From positions 15,940,510 through 16,004,509 of the forward strand of contig NC_067200.1 of the NCBI RefSeq assembly GCF_000699445.3: DNA of 64,000 nucleotides, written 5' to 3'. Position numbers and translations under genes: made by a program. Positions 26,801 to 33,534 of the stretch are shown here, in pieces. Each line of letters opens with the position of its first letter. The first letter of the stretch is position 1. Source of the stretch: Schistosoma haematobium. Taxonomy: Eukaryota > Platyhelminthes > Trematoda > Strigeidida > Schistosomatidae. The notes under the pieces were generated by a model, which was given only the letters and a program-made list of their open reading frames with translations, ran no database searches and was not told where the DNA came from.

Positions 26801-29800
26801 GGATTCCGTAAGGATCGGTCGTGCACATAACAAATCACGATATTACGGATCATCGCTGGACAATCACTTAAGTGGCATTCGTCACTACACATCAACTTCC
26901 TTGACTATGACAAGGCGTTTGACAATATGGGTAGGAGAACATCATAGAACTTTGTTCGACACTATGGTGTAACTGAGATCACCAACGTCATCCGGAATTC
27001 ACAAGACGGCCCGTACTGCAAAGTCGTACATGGAGGACAGCTGATACACGCATTCCGTGTGAGGACCAGAGTCAGACAAGGCTGCTTACTCTACCCCTTC
27101 CTCTTTCTTCTGGTGGTCGACTGGATTATGAAGACCTCCACATCTGAGGGGAAGCACGGAATACAATGGACAGCTCGGAATCAATTAGAAGATTTGGACT
27201 TCGCACACGACCTACCCCTTCTATCTCATACACACGAACAAATACAGATGAAGACAATTAGTTGATAGCGTCGGACTTCAAAATGACTTGGAGAAATTAT
27301 CTGAATGGTCTCAAACTTGACAGTTACCGATAAATACTTCCAAGTGCATTGTGATGCATATTGGCCATCGAGGTACAGATACATACATGATAAATAACAT
27401 CGAGATACTTGTCCAGACACACAATGATTTAGGAGTCATCGTTAGCCAAGACTTAAAAACTACTACAAACTGCTTTGCGATAGCCACCAAAGGCTTTAGA
27501 ACCCTATGGTCAATACGTAGGTCTTATAGTCATGTCGACGCTCAAACGTTTTTGACTCGGTATACAGTATTCGTGCGTCCTAAACTTGAGTACTGCATAC
27601 AAGCGGCTAGCCCCTACTTAAAAAAAACAATAAGCTTTTGTAAAAGATTTAGATAACAGCAACTAAGCCGATTTCCGGAATAGCAAAGCTCCAGTATCAT
27701 GTTCGACTGGCTAAACTAAACCTATTCCCATTACCGTATCGAAGAACTAGAAATGACTTGATTACGGTTTTCAAATTACTCAGTGATAAGTTTGCATCTG
27801 ATATGCCTTTATTTTTCATCTTTCAAAACAGAGAATTCACGAGGACACTCCAAAAAGCTCACAAGCCCAGAACAAATTACCTGTCAGCTGACTATCGACT
27901 TTCCCATTGAATCATCAACGAGTAGAATTCATTACCTCAACATGCAGTTGAAGCTCCATCTGTCGACTCTTTCAAAAGAAAGTTGATCCAACTGAGACCA
28001 TGATTTCCAGGACTAGCACAGACCATCTAGCCTCCTACCCTTCCCAAACTGGAACTGCTTTTACTTATTTTAAAACGACCTTGAAAAATCCATCCGCAAA
28101 CTAGGACTAAATGAGGGTTATAAAGCTATGTGAGGAATTATAATTATGATTCACAGTTGATGGTAGGGTTAGGAATTCGATTTACGGTTTTCACCACGAA
28201 CTGGCATCATCTGTATTACCGTCATAGTATTATGCCAAATGAGTGGATGAATTTCGTGCTAAAATCCAAGACCTGCTATCCTAAATCTGATTAGTTCGTC
28301 CATAAATTATAATCTCGCCGTTGTATCTTTTAAAGACTAAAAATGTTAGTCAACTATGAGGTTACTCAACTCCGCCTGTAGCTCTTATACGGTTACTGCC
28401 GGTCCCAAGCCCGGGTAAAGGAGGAGGGTTAGGCATGGGGTTAGCGTCCCCATCCCGTAGAAAACTAACTCGCTAAAAAAACGCTTACCAGAAAAAATAA
28501 TCCAAACCATTTTAACTCTGCCCTGGGAGTTAGAAGGTCTTCATTTAGAAGAATTATGACGCTTCATGGTGAAAGCCGAGTTCCTTCGGAAGCCACGAGG
28601 CCGATGCCCCTTCTAACAACCAGAGCAAAAATTTTTATAGGTACATGGAACGTTCGAACAATGTGGGAAACCGGGAAGACAAGTCAAATAGCAATGGAAA
28701 TGAGGAGATACAACTTAGCAGTACTGGGAATCAGCGAAACCCACTGGACCCAAGTTGGACAGAAAAGGCTAGCTACGGGAGAGATGCTGCTATAGTCACG
28801 AAGAGGACAATGCTCCACACACTCAGAGTCGCTCTTATGCTGTCCAAAGTAGCATGAAATGCACTTGTAGGATGGGAATCTCACGGATCCAGAATCATCA
28901 AAGCATCATTCAATACAAAGGAGGGGATCTTAATGAATATTATCCAATGTTATGCACCCACTAATGATAGCAACGACGAAATTAAAGATCAGTTCTACGA
29001 GCGGCTACAGTCAATCATTGAGAAATGCCCAAGGAAGGACCTAACTATTCTGATGGGAGATCTAAATGCCAAAGTCGGAATAGACAACACTGGATATGAA
29101 AATATTATGGGACGACATGGACTGGGAGAAAGAAACGAAAATGGAGAAAGATTTGTAAATCTATGTGCATTTAACAAATTGGTCATAGGAGGCACAATAT
29201 TTCCACACAAGCGTATACACAAGGCTACATGGATCTCACCGGACCACACCACAGAGAACCAAATAGATCATATTTGCATCAACAAAAAATTCCGAAGGAC
29301 AATGGAAGATGTGAGAACCAGGAGAGGTGCTGACGTAGCTTCAGATCACCACCTAGTTGTAGCCAATTTAAAACTGAAGCTAAAAAAGAACTGGACAAGT
29401 GGACAAACAGCACTACAAAGGTTCAATACAGCCTTCCTTCGAGATACTAAAAGACTCAACGAATTCAAGATAACTCTCAACAACAAGTTCCAAGCCTTAC
29501 ACGATCTACTGAAGGAAGAAACTACTATGGAGGAAAACTGGAAAGGCATCAAAGAAACATTGACTTCAACGTGTCAAGAGGTCCTGGGCCTAAAGAAACA
29601 CCATTATAAAGAATGGATCTCTACAGAAACACTGGACAAGATCAAAGAAAGGAAGAACAAGAAGGCAGCAATAAACAACAGCCGAACACGAGCAGAGAAA
29701 GTCCAAGCACAAGCTGAATACAAAGAAGCAAACAAACAAGTGAAGAGGAGCATTAGAGCCGACAAGAAGAAATACGTGGAAGAACTAGCAAAGACGGCAG

Positions 29801-32252
29801 AAAAAGCCGCTAGGGAAGGAAATATGAAACAGCTTCACGATACAACGAGGAAACTAGCAGGGAAATACAGTAAACCAGAGAGGCCGGTCAAAGACAAAGA
29901 AGGCAAGCCAATCACTGAAATTCAACAACAGCGTAACAGATGGGAAGAATACTTCGAGGAACTCCTGAATAGGCCGGCTCCAATGAATCAACCGGACATC
30001 GAAGCAGCGCACACAGGTCTTCCTATAGATGTCAACCCATCAACGACGGAAGAAATTAGAATGGCCGTCAGACAAATCAAGAACGGGAAAGCAGCAGGAC
30101 CCGACAACATACCAGCTGAAGTACTGAAATCAGACATCGAAGCAACCACAAGCATGCTTTACCTTCTATTCAAAAAAATTTGGGAGGAGGAACAAGTGCT
30201 GATGGACTGGAAAGAAGGACACCTCGTCAAGATTCCAAAGAAAGGAGATCTGAGCAAATGTGAAAACTACAGAGGCATTACACTACTGTCAATACCAGAG
30301 AAAGTCTTCAACAGTGTTGCTGAACCGGATGAAGGATGCAGTAGACGCCCAACTTCGAGATCAACAAGCTGGATTCCGTAAGGATCGGTCGTGCACAGAC
30401 CAAATTGCAACACTACGGATCATCGTCGAACAATCAGTTGAGTGGAACTCATCACTATACATCAACTTCATTGATTATGAAAAGGCATTTGACAGTGTAG
30501 ATAGGAGGACATTATGGAAACTTCTTCGACACTATGGAGTTCCTGAGATGATTGTCAATATTATCCGGAACTCATACGACGGACTACAGTGCAAAGTAGT
30601 GCACGGAGGACAGCTGACAGATGCATTCCAAGTAAGGACCGGAGTCAGACAAGGCTGTTAACTCTCTCCCTTCCTCTTTCTTCTGGTGGTCGACTGGATT
30701 ATGAGGACCTCGACATCTGAAGGAAAACACGGAATACAATGGACAGCTCAGAACCAATTAGACGATTTGGACTTCGCAGATGACCTAGCTCTCCTATCTC
30801 ATACACACGAACAGATGCAGACAAAGACAGCCAGTGTGGCAGCAGTCTCTGCATCAGTAGGCCTCAGCATACACAAAGGGAAAACCAAGGTCCTCAAATT
30901 CAAACGGAAAACAGCAATCCAATCACTCTTGATGGTGAAATTCTGGAAGACGTAGAGTCCTTCACATACCTAGGAAGCATCATCGATCAACAAGGAGGTT
31001 CAGATGCAGACGTAAAGGCGAGGATCGGCAAAGCAAGGGTCGCATTCCTACAATTGAAGAACATATGGAACTCAAAACAACTTTCAACCAATATCAAAGT
31101 GAGAATCTTCAATACGAATGTCAAGGCAGTTCTACTGTATGGAGCTGAAACTTGGAGAACTACAACAACCACAATCAAGAAAGTACAAGTATTTATAAAT
31201 AGCTGTCTACGCAAGATACTCAACATCCATTGGCCGGATACCATCAGCAATAGCCTTGTGTGGGAGAGAACAAACCAACTTCCAGCTGAAGAAGAAATTA
31301 GGAAAAGACGATGGAAATGGATAGGACATACATTACGCAAATCGTCAAACTGCATCACGAGGCAAGCCCTAACTTGGAATCCTGAAGGGAAGCGAAAAAG
31401 AGGAAGGCCAAAGAACACATTGCGTCGGATAATAGAAGCAGATATGAAAACGATGAATTACAACTGGACGGAGCTAGAAAGGATTGCCCAGGACAGGGTT
31501 GGATGGAGAATGCTGGTGAGCGGCCTATGCTCCTTCACGAGGAGTAACAGGCGTAAGTAAGTATGAGGTTACTCAGCTTTTTCAAAGAGCTGTCTTACTC
31601 ATTTGTTTATTGCTATTTCCATGACGTGGTATGGCGTTGTTTGGTGTACTACATGTATAGCCATCTAAATTTTCGATCGAATCCTAAGGTAACACGTATG
31701 ACTGCTCATCTGACTTGTTCTTGTTTTAATGCAGTTTGTGAAATTACAGCTCATCTATCAAACGACATTAGATAAAAAATCGCATCATGTATGTGTATTG
31801 ACAATTATATAAGCAATCGATAAACGTAATCGTACTTAACTCACATATGGACAAAGAGATAAGGTATGATGGGTGAAATATTTCGACCGATCCATACCCT
31901 CAAATACATGACCAATCATTAGATCTTTGTTTTTTTTAAGCTTACTCCTTTGAGAATTAAAGGATTCAAATTCTTACATTTGGATTAACTTTTTGCAAAC
32001 ATCTACAGGGTGAAAATACCTAGACATGAACATAGGTACGGGATCACTTGGATTTAGACGCCATATATAAGGACGATATATGGGTACTTCACTGAACAAA
32101 TTCTGAAAGGAGAACAATTTTTGCATTTTCGACACATCTAAATGATCTTTAGTTGCAACCCGTTCATGGTCAGCTGCACTTGAAAGACTGTATAAGGGAT
32201 CTACGAAAGAATACCAAATAAATGCTTCATTAGTTACCGTAAAGATAGTCAT
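5712..32252 (-). CDS. CFAP91 (MAATS1/AAT1) axonemal protein, partial multi-exon gene
   Basis: CFAP91 is a conserved cilia- and flagella-associated protein of the calmodulin/spoke-associated complex at the base of axonemal radial spokes. Five minus-strand exons align in order with the animal protein: an N-terminal block with DPLYSLSS and SDPVP motifs (31978-32252), a block with [18 protein letters not shown] (24672-25084), a charged helical block (16898-17055), a block with [17 protein letters not shown] (8962-9144) and a block ending KELAELHD (5712-5851). Exon phases 2, 1, 1, 0 are mutually consistent from the second exon on. Between the first and second blocks about 40 family residues are missing and the phases (2 then 0) do not fit, so an exon is unseen or lost. 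The next expected block lies on the opposite strand at 20575-20796. Introns are 3-8 kb and packed with retroelements. The start is the first Met after an in-frame stop. Blood flukes keep motile cilia in miracidia, flame cells and sperm, so the gene is plausible there. Confidence 0.85.
6066..6844 (-). mobile_element. Penelope-like element 3' remnant between inverted arms
   Basis: The minus strand at about 6460-6570 reads [12 protein letters not shown] followed by a stop and then [11 protein letters not shown], which matches the Cys-pair, HIGRT and EH signatures of the GIY-YIG endonuclease of Penelope-like elements. Further on, frames around 6290-6310 read [10 protein letters not shown], like the conserved C-terminal DLCVQK motif. 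The coding part is broken by stops. It is enclosed by two inverted arms of about 210 bp (6066-6275 and 6630-6844), roughly 80-85% alike by eye. Penelope elements are known to carry pseudo-LTRs in direct or inverted arrangement, so the arms may be inverted pLTRs. It lies in a CFAP91 intron. Confidence 0.6.
6845..8961. other. Intron sequence, no gene seen
   Basis: AT-rich, low-complexity patches and short random ORFs (for example 8385-8603). No recognisable exon, RNA gene or element ends. Confidence 0.5.
8962..9144 (-). CDS. CFAP91 exon with [12 protein letters not shown] motif
   Basis: 183 bp in phase with its neighbours: two bases complete a Glu codon from the upstream exon, and one base is left to form Gly with the next. 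Acceptor ctactgcag|ag, donor tgaag|gtaat. It carries [20 protein letters not shown] and [14 protein letters not shown], matching the family's DYSDYASQVYGPLSRLG region and the block after it. Confidence 0.87.
9526..9752. repeat. Hammerhead-derived inverted repeat
   Basis: A 227-bp imperfect palindrome: the left arm starts gttgaattcacgagtcg and the right arm ends with its complement. Each arm contains a block ending in aggacgaaacg followed by cgtccagtgc, oriented outward in opposite directions. On the plus strand at 9661-9691 it reads ctaatgaagagtctc then tactaggacgaaacg; the left arm on the minus strand reads ttgaggagtctc then gcagtaggacgaaacg. Both resemble the schistosome hammerhead core CUGAUGAGUCCC...GGACGAAACG, but the CUGANGA box is mutated in both, so I do not predict cleavage. 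Probably an inverted pair of degenerate short repeats. Confidence 0.6.
9753..10399. other. Intron sequence, no gene seen
   Basis: No exon, element end or RNA gene recognised. The ORF at 10076-10294 has no motif or splice support. Confidence 0.5.
10400..10520 (-). mobile_element. tRNA-like/hammerhead-like SINE fragment
   Basis: On the minus strand the segment reads ctagaggatgaagg, then cctgggttcgatcct (a good Pol III B-box, ggttcgatcc, at 10452-10461), then gctgaggggttcc followed by ataggaagaaac. The last part is alignable to the hammerhead-derived repeat block (gaggagtccc, taggacgaaac) seen at 9526-9752. This fits a short retroposon built of a tRNA-like head and a degenerate hammerhead-like body. 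Ends are approximate. Confidence 0.5.
10921..14098 (+). mobile_element. RTE-type non-LTR retrotransposon, near full length, with TSD
   Basis: 3178-bp element flanked by an exact 11-bp direct repeat TAGTGGAAGCT (10910-10920 and 14099-14109). It has the family 5' end (ctactgccggtcccaagcc), an APE-type endonuclease, an RT and a C-terminal domain, and ends in a GTAAGTAAGTAA tail. The short terminal simple-repeat tail and variable TSD are typical of the RTE clade. The insertion lies in a CFAP91 intron in the sense opposite to the gene. It is unrelated in its mutations to copies A and B, so it is an independent insertion. Confidence 0.9.
11186..14090 (+). pseudogene. RTE endonuclease-reverse transcriptase pseudogene
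   Basis: Endonuclease: [16 protein letters not shown] at the N-terminus, QCFAPTNEY, then D(L)[18 protein letters not shown] and [10 protein letters not shown] near the end of the domain (11471-11956). Reverse transcriptase: [50 protein letters not shown] and [12 protein letters not shown]. The catalytic box is FADY rather than FADD, so the enzyme would be inactive even without the frameshifts near 11460, 12470, 12880 and 13590 and the stop after GVR at 13186. C-terminal domain: [23 protein letters not shown] and [13 protein letters not shown]. The final stop codon TAA lies inside the simple-repeat tail. Confidence 0.88.
14110..16029. other. Intron sequence, no gene seen
   Basis: AT-rich, poly-T and poly-A runs; no ORF of note, no RNA gene and no clear element border. 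Confidence 0.5.
16030..16500 (+). pseudogene. Possible BEL/Pao-type gag remnant
   Basis: The plus strand reads [14 protein letters not shown], then after a frameshift [27 protein letters not shown], a stop, then [20 protein letters not shown] and [16 protein letters not shown]. The order (a helix with a Tyr/Phe-rich core, then a K-L-x-x-L-x-x-x-x-x-GxAxxAI-like helix, then LxxxFGxxxxV) resembles the gag/DUF1759 region of BEL/Pao elements, which occur in schistosomes (Saci-1, Sinbad). Stops and a frameshift make it a relic. No LTR was found around it. Assignment is by pattern only. Confidence 0.4.
16600..16765 (+). mobile_element. Degenerate tRNA-like/hammerhead-like SINE
   Basis: Contains ggtttcgaatccg, close to a Pol III B-box, at about 16650-16662, followed by tactaatgacaagtctcgaa and cttggagaatgtccacggc. 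The CTAATGA box and a CAAGT/ACTTG self-pairing segment sit where a hammerhead would have CUGAUGA and stem II, but the GAAAC box has decayed to GAGAAT. The same head-then-body order occurs at 10400-10520 (minus) and 37847-38241. Confidence 0.4.
16898..17055 (-). CDS. CFAP91 exon, charged helical segment
   Basis: 158 bp: one base completing the previous codon, 52 codons, one base over. Acceptor cctgtacag|a, donor ggag|gtaat. The peptide ([18 protein letters not shown]..., ending YRYIG) matches the basic helical region that follows the DPYS block in family members. Phases agree with both neighbouring exons. Confidence 0.85.
17056..17621. other. Unassigned intron sequence
   Basis: Lies between a CFAP91 exon and RTE copy B. 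On the plus strand 17430-17627 is open ([14 protein letters not shown]... to YDAEAKV) and 17270-17410 is less AT-rich than the surroundings, suggesting another element fragment, but I cannot name it. The open frame runs on into the RTE copy by chance. Confidence 0.4.
17622..20181 (+). mobile_element. RTE-type non-LTR retrotransposon, defective copy B
   Basis: Nearly base-for-base the same as copy A (1732-4319) from gtcccaagcccaggtag onward: the same nested insertion, the same EN-to-RT deletion, the same FAHDL change in the RT core and the same stops. Differences are a handful of single-base changes. The first 40 or so bases differ from A and match the family start better (ttactgccggtccc). The 3' end is cut off at gggcgacttat, about 140 bases before A's end and without the GTAA tail. 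The proteins are not functional. The CFAP91-like plus-strand exon begins about 400 bp downstream. Confidence 0.85.
17678..18206 (+). mobile_element. Nested retroposon inside RTE copy B
   Basis: The same 0.53-kb insertion as in copy A, with the same AGAGGAGG flanking repeat (17670-17677 and 18207-18214) and the same A-rich right end. It is one base longer in an A-run than in copy A. Confidence 0.65.
20575..20796 (+). CDS. CFAP91-like exon on the opposite strand
   Basis: 222 bp, exactly 74 codons, phase 0 at both ends, bounded by a canonical acceptor (gttgaattcag|gaa) and donor (catcaa|gtaaat). The peptide starts [20 protein letters not shown] and continues with [17 protein letters not shown] and [13 protein letters not shown]. 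This matches the CFAP91 segment that in other animals follows the AELHKALLDKK region, with the LQKLLRGR and MFEGKEKR motifs in place. No stop or frameshift is seen. The rest of the gene is on the minus strand on both sides, so this exon cannot be used by the gene as assembled. It could be a transposed or inverted exon, part of a second copy, or the result of a mis-assembly. Confidence 0.8.
20864..20941 (+). mobile_element. Short RTE fragment
   Basis: About 78 bases (gaaggccaaaggaaagctgc ... aaaaaggattgtt) repeat the C-terminal coding part of RTE copies A and B (around 4160-4245 and 20055-20135) with small differences. A separate broken piece of the same subfamily, just after the plus-strand CFAP91 exon. 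Confidence 0.75.
20999..21115 (+). mobile_element. LTR-like fragment related to the Gypsy-A LTR
   Basis: gtagcggtaaaagatttgg, then ttctgtaagtcttcgac and atgctgatcccattatttt, are alignable to 39800-39885, the start and upstream flank of the Gypsy-A LTR. A matching right-hand part (gcgttgtcaaactctgaata, tgtggcat) is found at 24270-24306, on the far side of the second RTE element. Confidence 0.5.
21120..24209 (+). mobile_element. Second RTE-type (SR2-like) non-LTR retrotransposon
   Basis: About 3.1 kb with EN, RT and C-terminal blocks in order and a 3' end with TGACTGACTGGCTGA, a worn TGAC simple-repeat tail. This tail and the protein motifs set it apart from the GTAA-tailed family in the same window. 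I recall TGAC-type ends for the schistosome SR2 family, but that name is from memory and unverified. The element may sit inside a solo LTR (see 20999-21115 and 24262-24306). No clean TSD was found, so the ends are approximate. Confidence 0.75.
21200..23945 (+). pseudogene. SR2-like endonuclease-reverse transcriptase pseudogene
   Basis: Endonuclease: [37 protein letters not shown] and [12 protein letters not shown] (21102-21573). [64 protein letters not shown], then [17 protein letters not shown] and YANES where YADD/FADD is expected, so the active site is lost. C-terminal: [48 protein letters not shown] and [20 protein letters not shown]. Stops and frameshifts at about 21574, 22384, 22722, 23000 and 23400. 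Confidence 0.82.
24262..24306 (+). mobile_element. LTR-like right-end fragment
   Basis: aaaggcgttgtcaaactctg then aatatctgtggcatc resembles the last part of the Gypsy-A LTR (around 40085-40120). See the companion fragment at 20999-21115. Confidence 0.4.
24672..25084 (-). CDS. CFAP91 exon with DPYS motif
   Basis: 413 bp, 137 codons plus 2 bases. Acceptor tatatcag|cct at 25085-25086, donor gc|gtaagt at 24671. It starts PSGNPKIMD and includes [48 protein letters not shown] and [14 protein letters not shown], the most strongly conserved stretch of CFAP91. The split last codon (gc+a) gives Ala and joins the next exon cleanly. An alternative acceptor 7 bases further in would also be in frame but does not fix the phase problem with exon 1. 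Confidence 0.88.
25085..25772. other. Intron sequence, no exon found
   Basis: Searched on the minus strand for the CFAP91 segment expected between exon 1 and the DPYS exon; nothing convincing. AT-rich. Confidence 0.5.
25773..27258 (+). mobile_element. RTE-type retrotransposon, truncated copy C
   Basis: Begins inside the endonuclease ([21 protein letters not shown] frame) and runs through the linker and RT, ending after HEQIQMKT. Unlike copies A and B it keeps the region between EN and RT, but from about 26880 to 27258 it is almost identical to them, including YPFLFLL in place of SPFLFLL and FAHDL in place of FADDL. It thus looks like a relative from before the internal deletion. Many stops; both ends truncated, and a CR1-like piece follows directly. 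Confidence 0.8.
27262..28080 (+). pseudogene. CR1-like non-LTR retrotransposon 3' part
   Basis: Frames read [71 protein letters not shown] and [20 protein letters not shown], then after stops [21 protein letters not shown]. This order (thumb region KCxVMHIG, DLGVxxxxDL, YxxFVRPxLEYC) is the standard post-catalytic part of CR1/jockey-type RTs such as schistosome SR1. The catalytic core is absent. It abuts RTE copy C directly, so one truncated the other or they were joined by recombination. Confidence 0.75.
28085..28321 (+). mobile_element. Short TIR element, 5'-truncated copy
   Basis: Same sequence family as 38916-39197 (aaatgagggttataaagc, gttttcaccacgaactggca, and the right end gtccataaattataatctcg ccgt). 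The right terminal repeat is present; the left one is missing. Confidence 0.65.
28369..31561 (+). mobile_element. RTE-type non-LTR retrotransposon, most complete copy
   Basis: 3193 bp flanked by a perfect 14-bp TSD, TATGAGGTTACTCA (28355-28368 and 31562-31575). It begins actccgcctgtagctc, has a GC-rich leader, a single long broken reading frame (EN, linker, RT, C-terminal domain) and ends ggcgtaagtaag. This is the reference copy for the family in this window. Perfect TSDs and few lesions suggest it is the youngest insertion here. It lies antisense within the first large CFAP91 intron. Confidence 0.92.
28556..31560 (+). pseudogene. RTE endonuclease-RT, few-lesion pseudogene
   Basis: EN N-terminus [19 protein letters not shown] and [16 protein letters not shown] (28556-28795), ended by a stop. 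EN continues at 28933 with [41 protein letters not shown] and [12 protein letters not shown], then a long charged linker. [69 protein letters not shown] and [12 protein letters not shown], with the FADD catalytic box kept. Lesions: frameshifts near 28795-28930, 30310 and 30910-31050 and a TAA between GVRQGC and LSPF at about 30659. The C-terminal domain ends GRPKNTLRR ... SNRRK with the stop in the element tail. Confidence 0.9.
31978..32252 (-). CDS. CFAP91 exon 1 (N-terminus)
   Basis: Encodes 91 codons plus two bases. An in-frame TGA lies 7 codons upstream of the ATG at 32252, which supports this start. [13 protein letters not shown] and the later [12 protein letters not shown] match the conserved N-terminal region of CFAP91 in order and spacing. 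I put the donor at 31977/31976 (aat|gtaaga); an earlier possible donor follows the MSR codons (tctag|gtattt). Both leave phase 2, which does not match the next recognised exon. Confidence 0.8.
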
Positions 32253-33534
32253 GTTTCCTTTCTTTAATAGTCATTCGCTCATTAGGAAGCAACATCTTTC
32301 ATATGACTGGGATAACCGCGCTTATGATCATGTTGATATGGTTACTACATAGTTAAACGAATACCGTATTTCAGACTCACTCGTGTTACTGTTGGTTTCA
32401 AAACCTCGTCAACTTGTAAAACTTGTGCCCACAGGAATTAAGTCGAATATATATTAAGACAACAATCCTAATATCTTTTCTAACTAATTTGTGAAAACAA
32501 ATTGTTTTCTTGACTCTGAATTCTTGATTTTACAATACGATTTCAGGTCTTCGGGACTATCCAATGTGAACAGTCAAGGTAGCTTTTTGCGCTTAACCTG
32601 ATGGATGTGCTAAGTTGAAGGTTAATTCTTTTTGTGTATAAATAAGTGTCTCCTTTAAAGCAATCTACCTAATGGTTGTGGTCATGTCAGCTGTGAGATG
32701 ATTCCGGATATAACTAAACCCTGGTTAAAAAAATCGCAATATTATCCGTGTTTTGGCCGCCAGATATGTTATCCATCATGGATTACCTCCTGATCTACCT
32801 TGATGAGACTTGTGTATGTTGCTTTTATTCGGAAGGCAAGTTTGCATAACCCAATCATCATGTTAGTTCGCGTATTCCTTCAGTTTAGCAAGGAGAAAAC
32901 TGAGTAGCAGTGTTGACCTTTGTCAAAATTGACTATAAATCTTATGTCTAACATTGTGACGTGCCCTTGTACATGTTGCAATAGGTTTTTATTCTTTGTA
33001 TGAAGCGGAGGTGCAACAATGTTGGGCGTTTCTGGATGCAAGCAAGTGTATGTTCTGAAAATTGTCAAAAATAGCTAAGAATTAAAAAATATCGTGTCTG
33101 GAAACAAACGGTGTACCGTAACCTTTATCTCCATCCCTCTAGTAGAATTGCGCTCTGTGAGAACAACTACGAGCGGATTTTCTCACACGGTATACATTTT
33201 GTATTCGTCGGGTCCAAATGTCATTAATTATATATTTTAAGTAGTTTAATTTTAATTCACAGTTCACCGCACAATCCCCTATTCTTTTTAATATTTCCTC
33301 GGTTTTCAATAAGTCCCCTGCAGTTCTTATGGGTTTCTGTTTCTTCTCGTCATCTGTGTAGATAACTGTTGCTAAGCTTATTTTGTCTTAAAGATCAATA
33401 ATGGAGACCAGGAAAAGAATTCAATCGAGGAAGATCCCCAGTGAGTCTTTTGATCCCGAGAACCATCAAACTATGTGCACTTAAGTTACATTGGTGCAAA
33501 GCGTCTTATTCCCGTGAGAATTTCGGAGACATTC
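32253..33534. other. Upstream flank of CFAP91, no gene seen
   Basis: Between the CFAP91 start codon and the palindrome border. Would hold the CFAP91 promoter or a 5' UTR intron if the start is right, but I cannot point to a specific element. A short open stretch at about 33402-33485 (METRKRIQSRK...) has no recognisable relative. Confidence 0.45.

Noticed and set aside
31735..31788. Possible plus-strand mini-exon (ttaatgcag|ttt ... catcat|gtatgt, 18 codons, phase 0/0)
   Set aside because: Splice sites look good, but the peptide [18 protein letters not shown] has no clear counterpart in CFAP91 or another protein I know, and it would again be on the strand opposite to the gene.
32100..32112. 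Acceptor-like ctcctttcag inside CFAP91 exon 1 on the minus strand
   Set aside because: The protein runs colinearly with the family through this point, so the sequence is coding, not an intron end.
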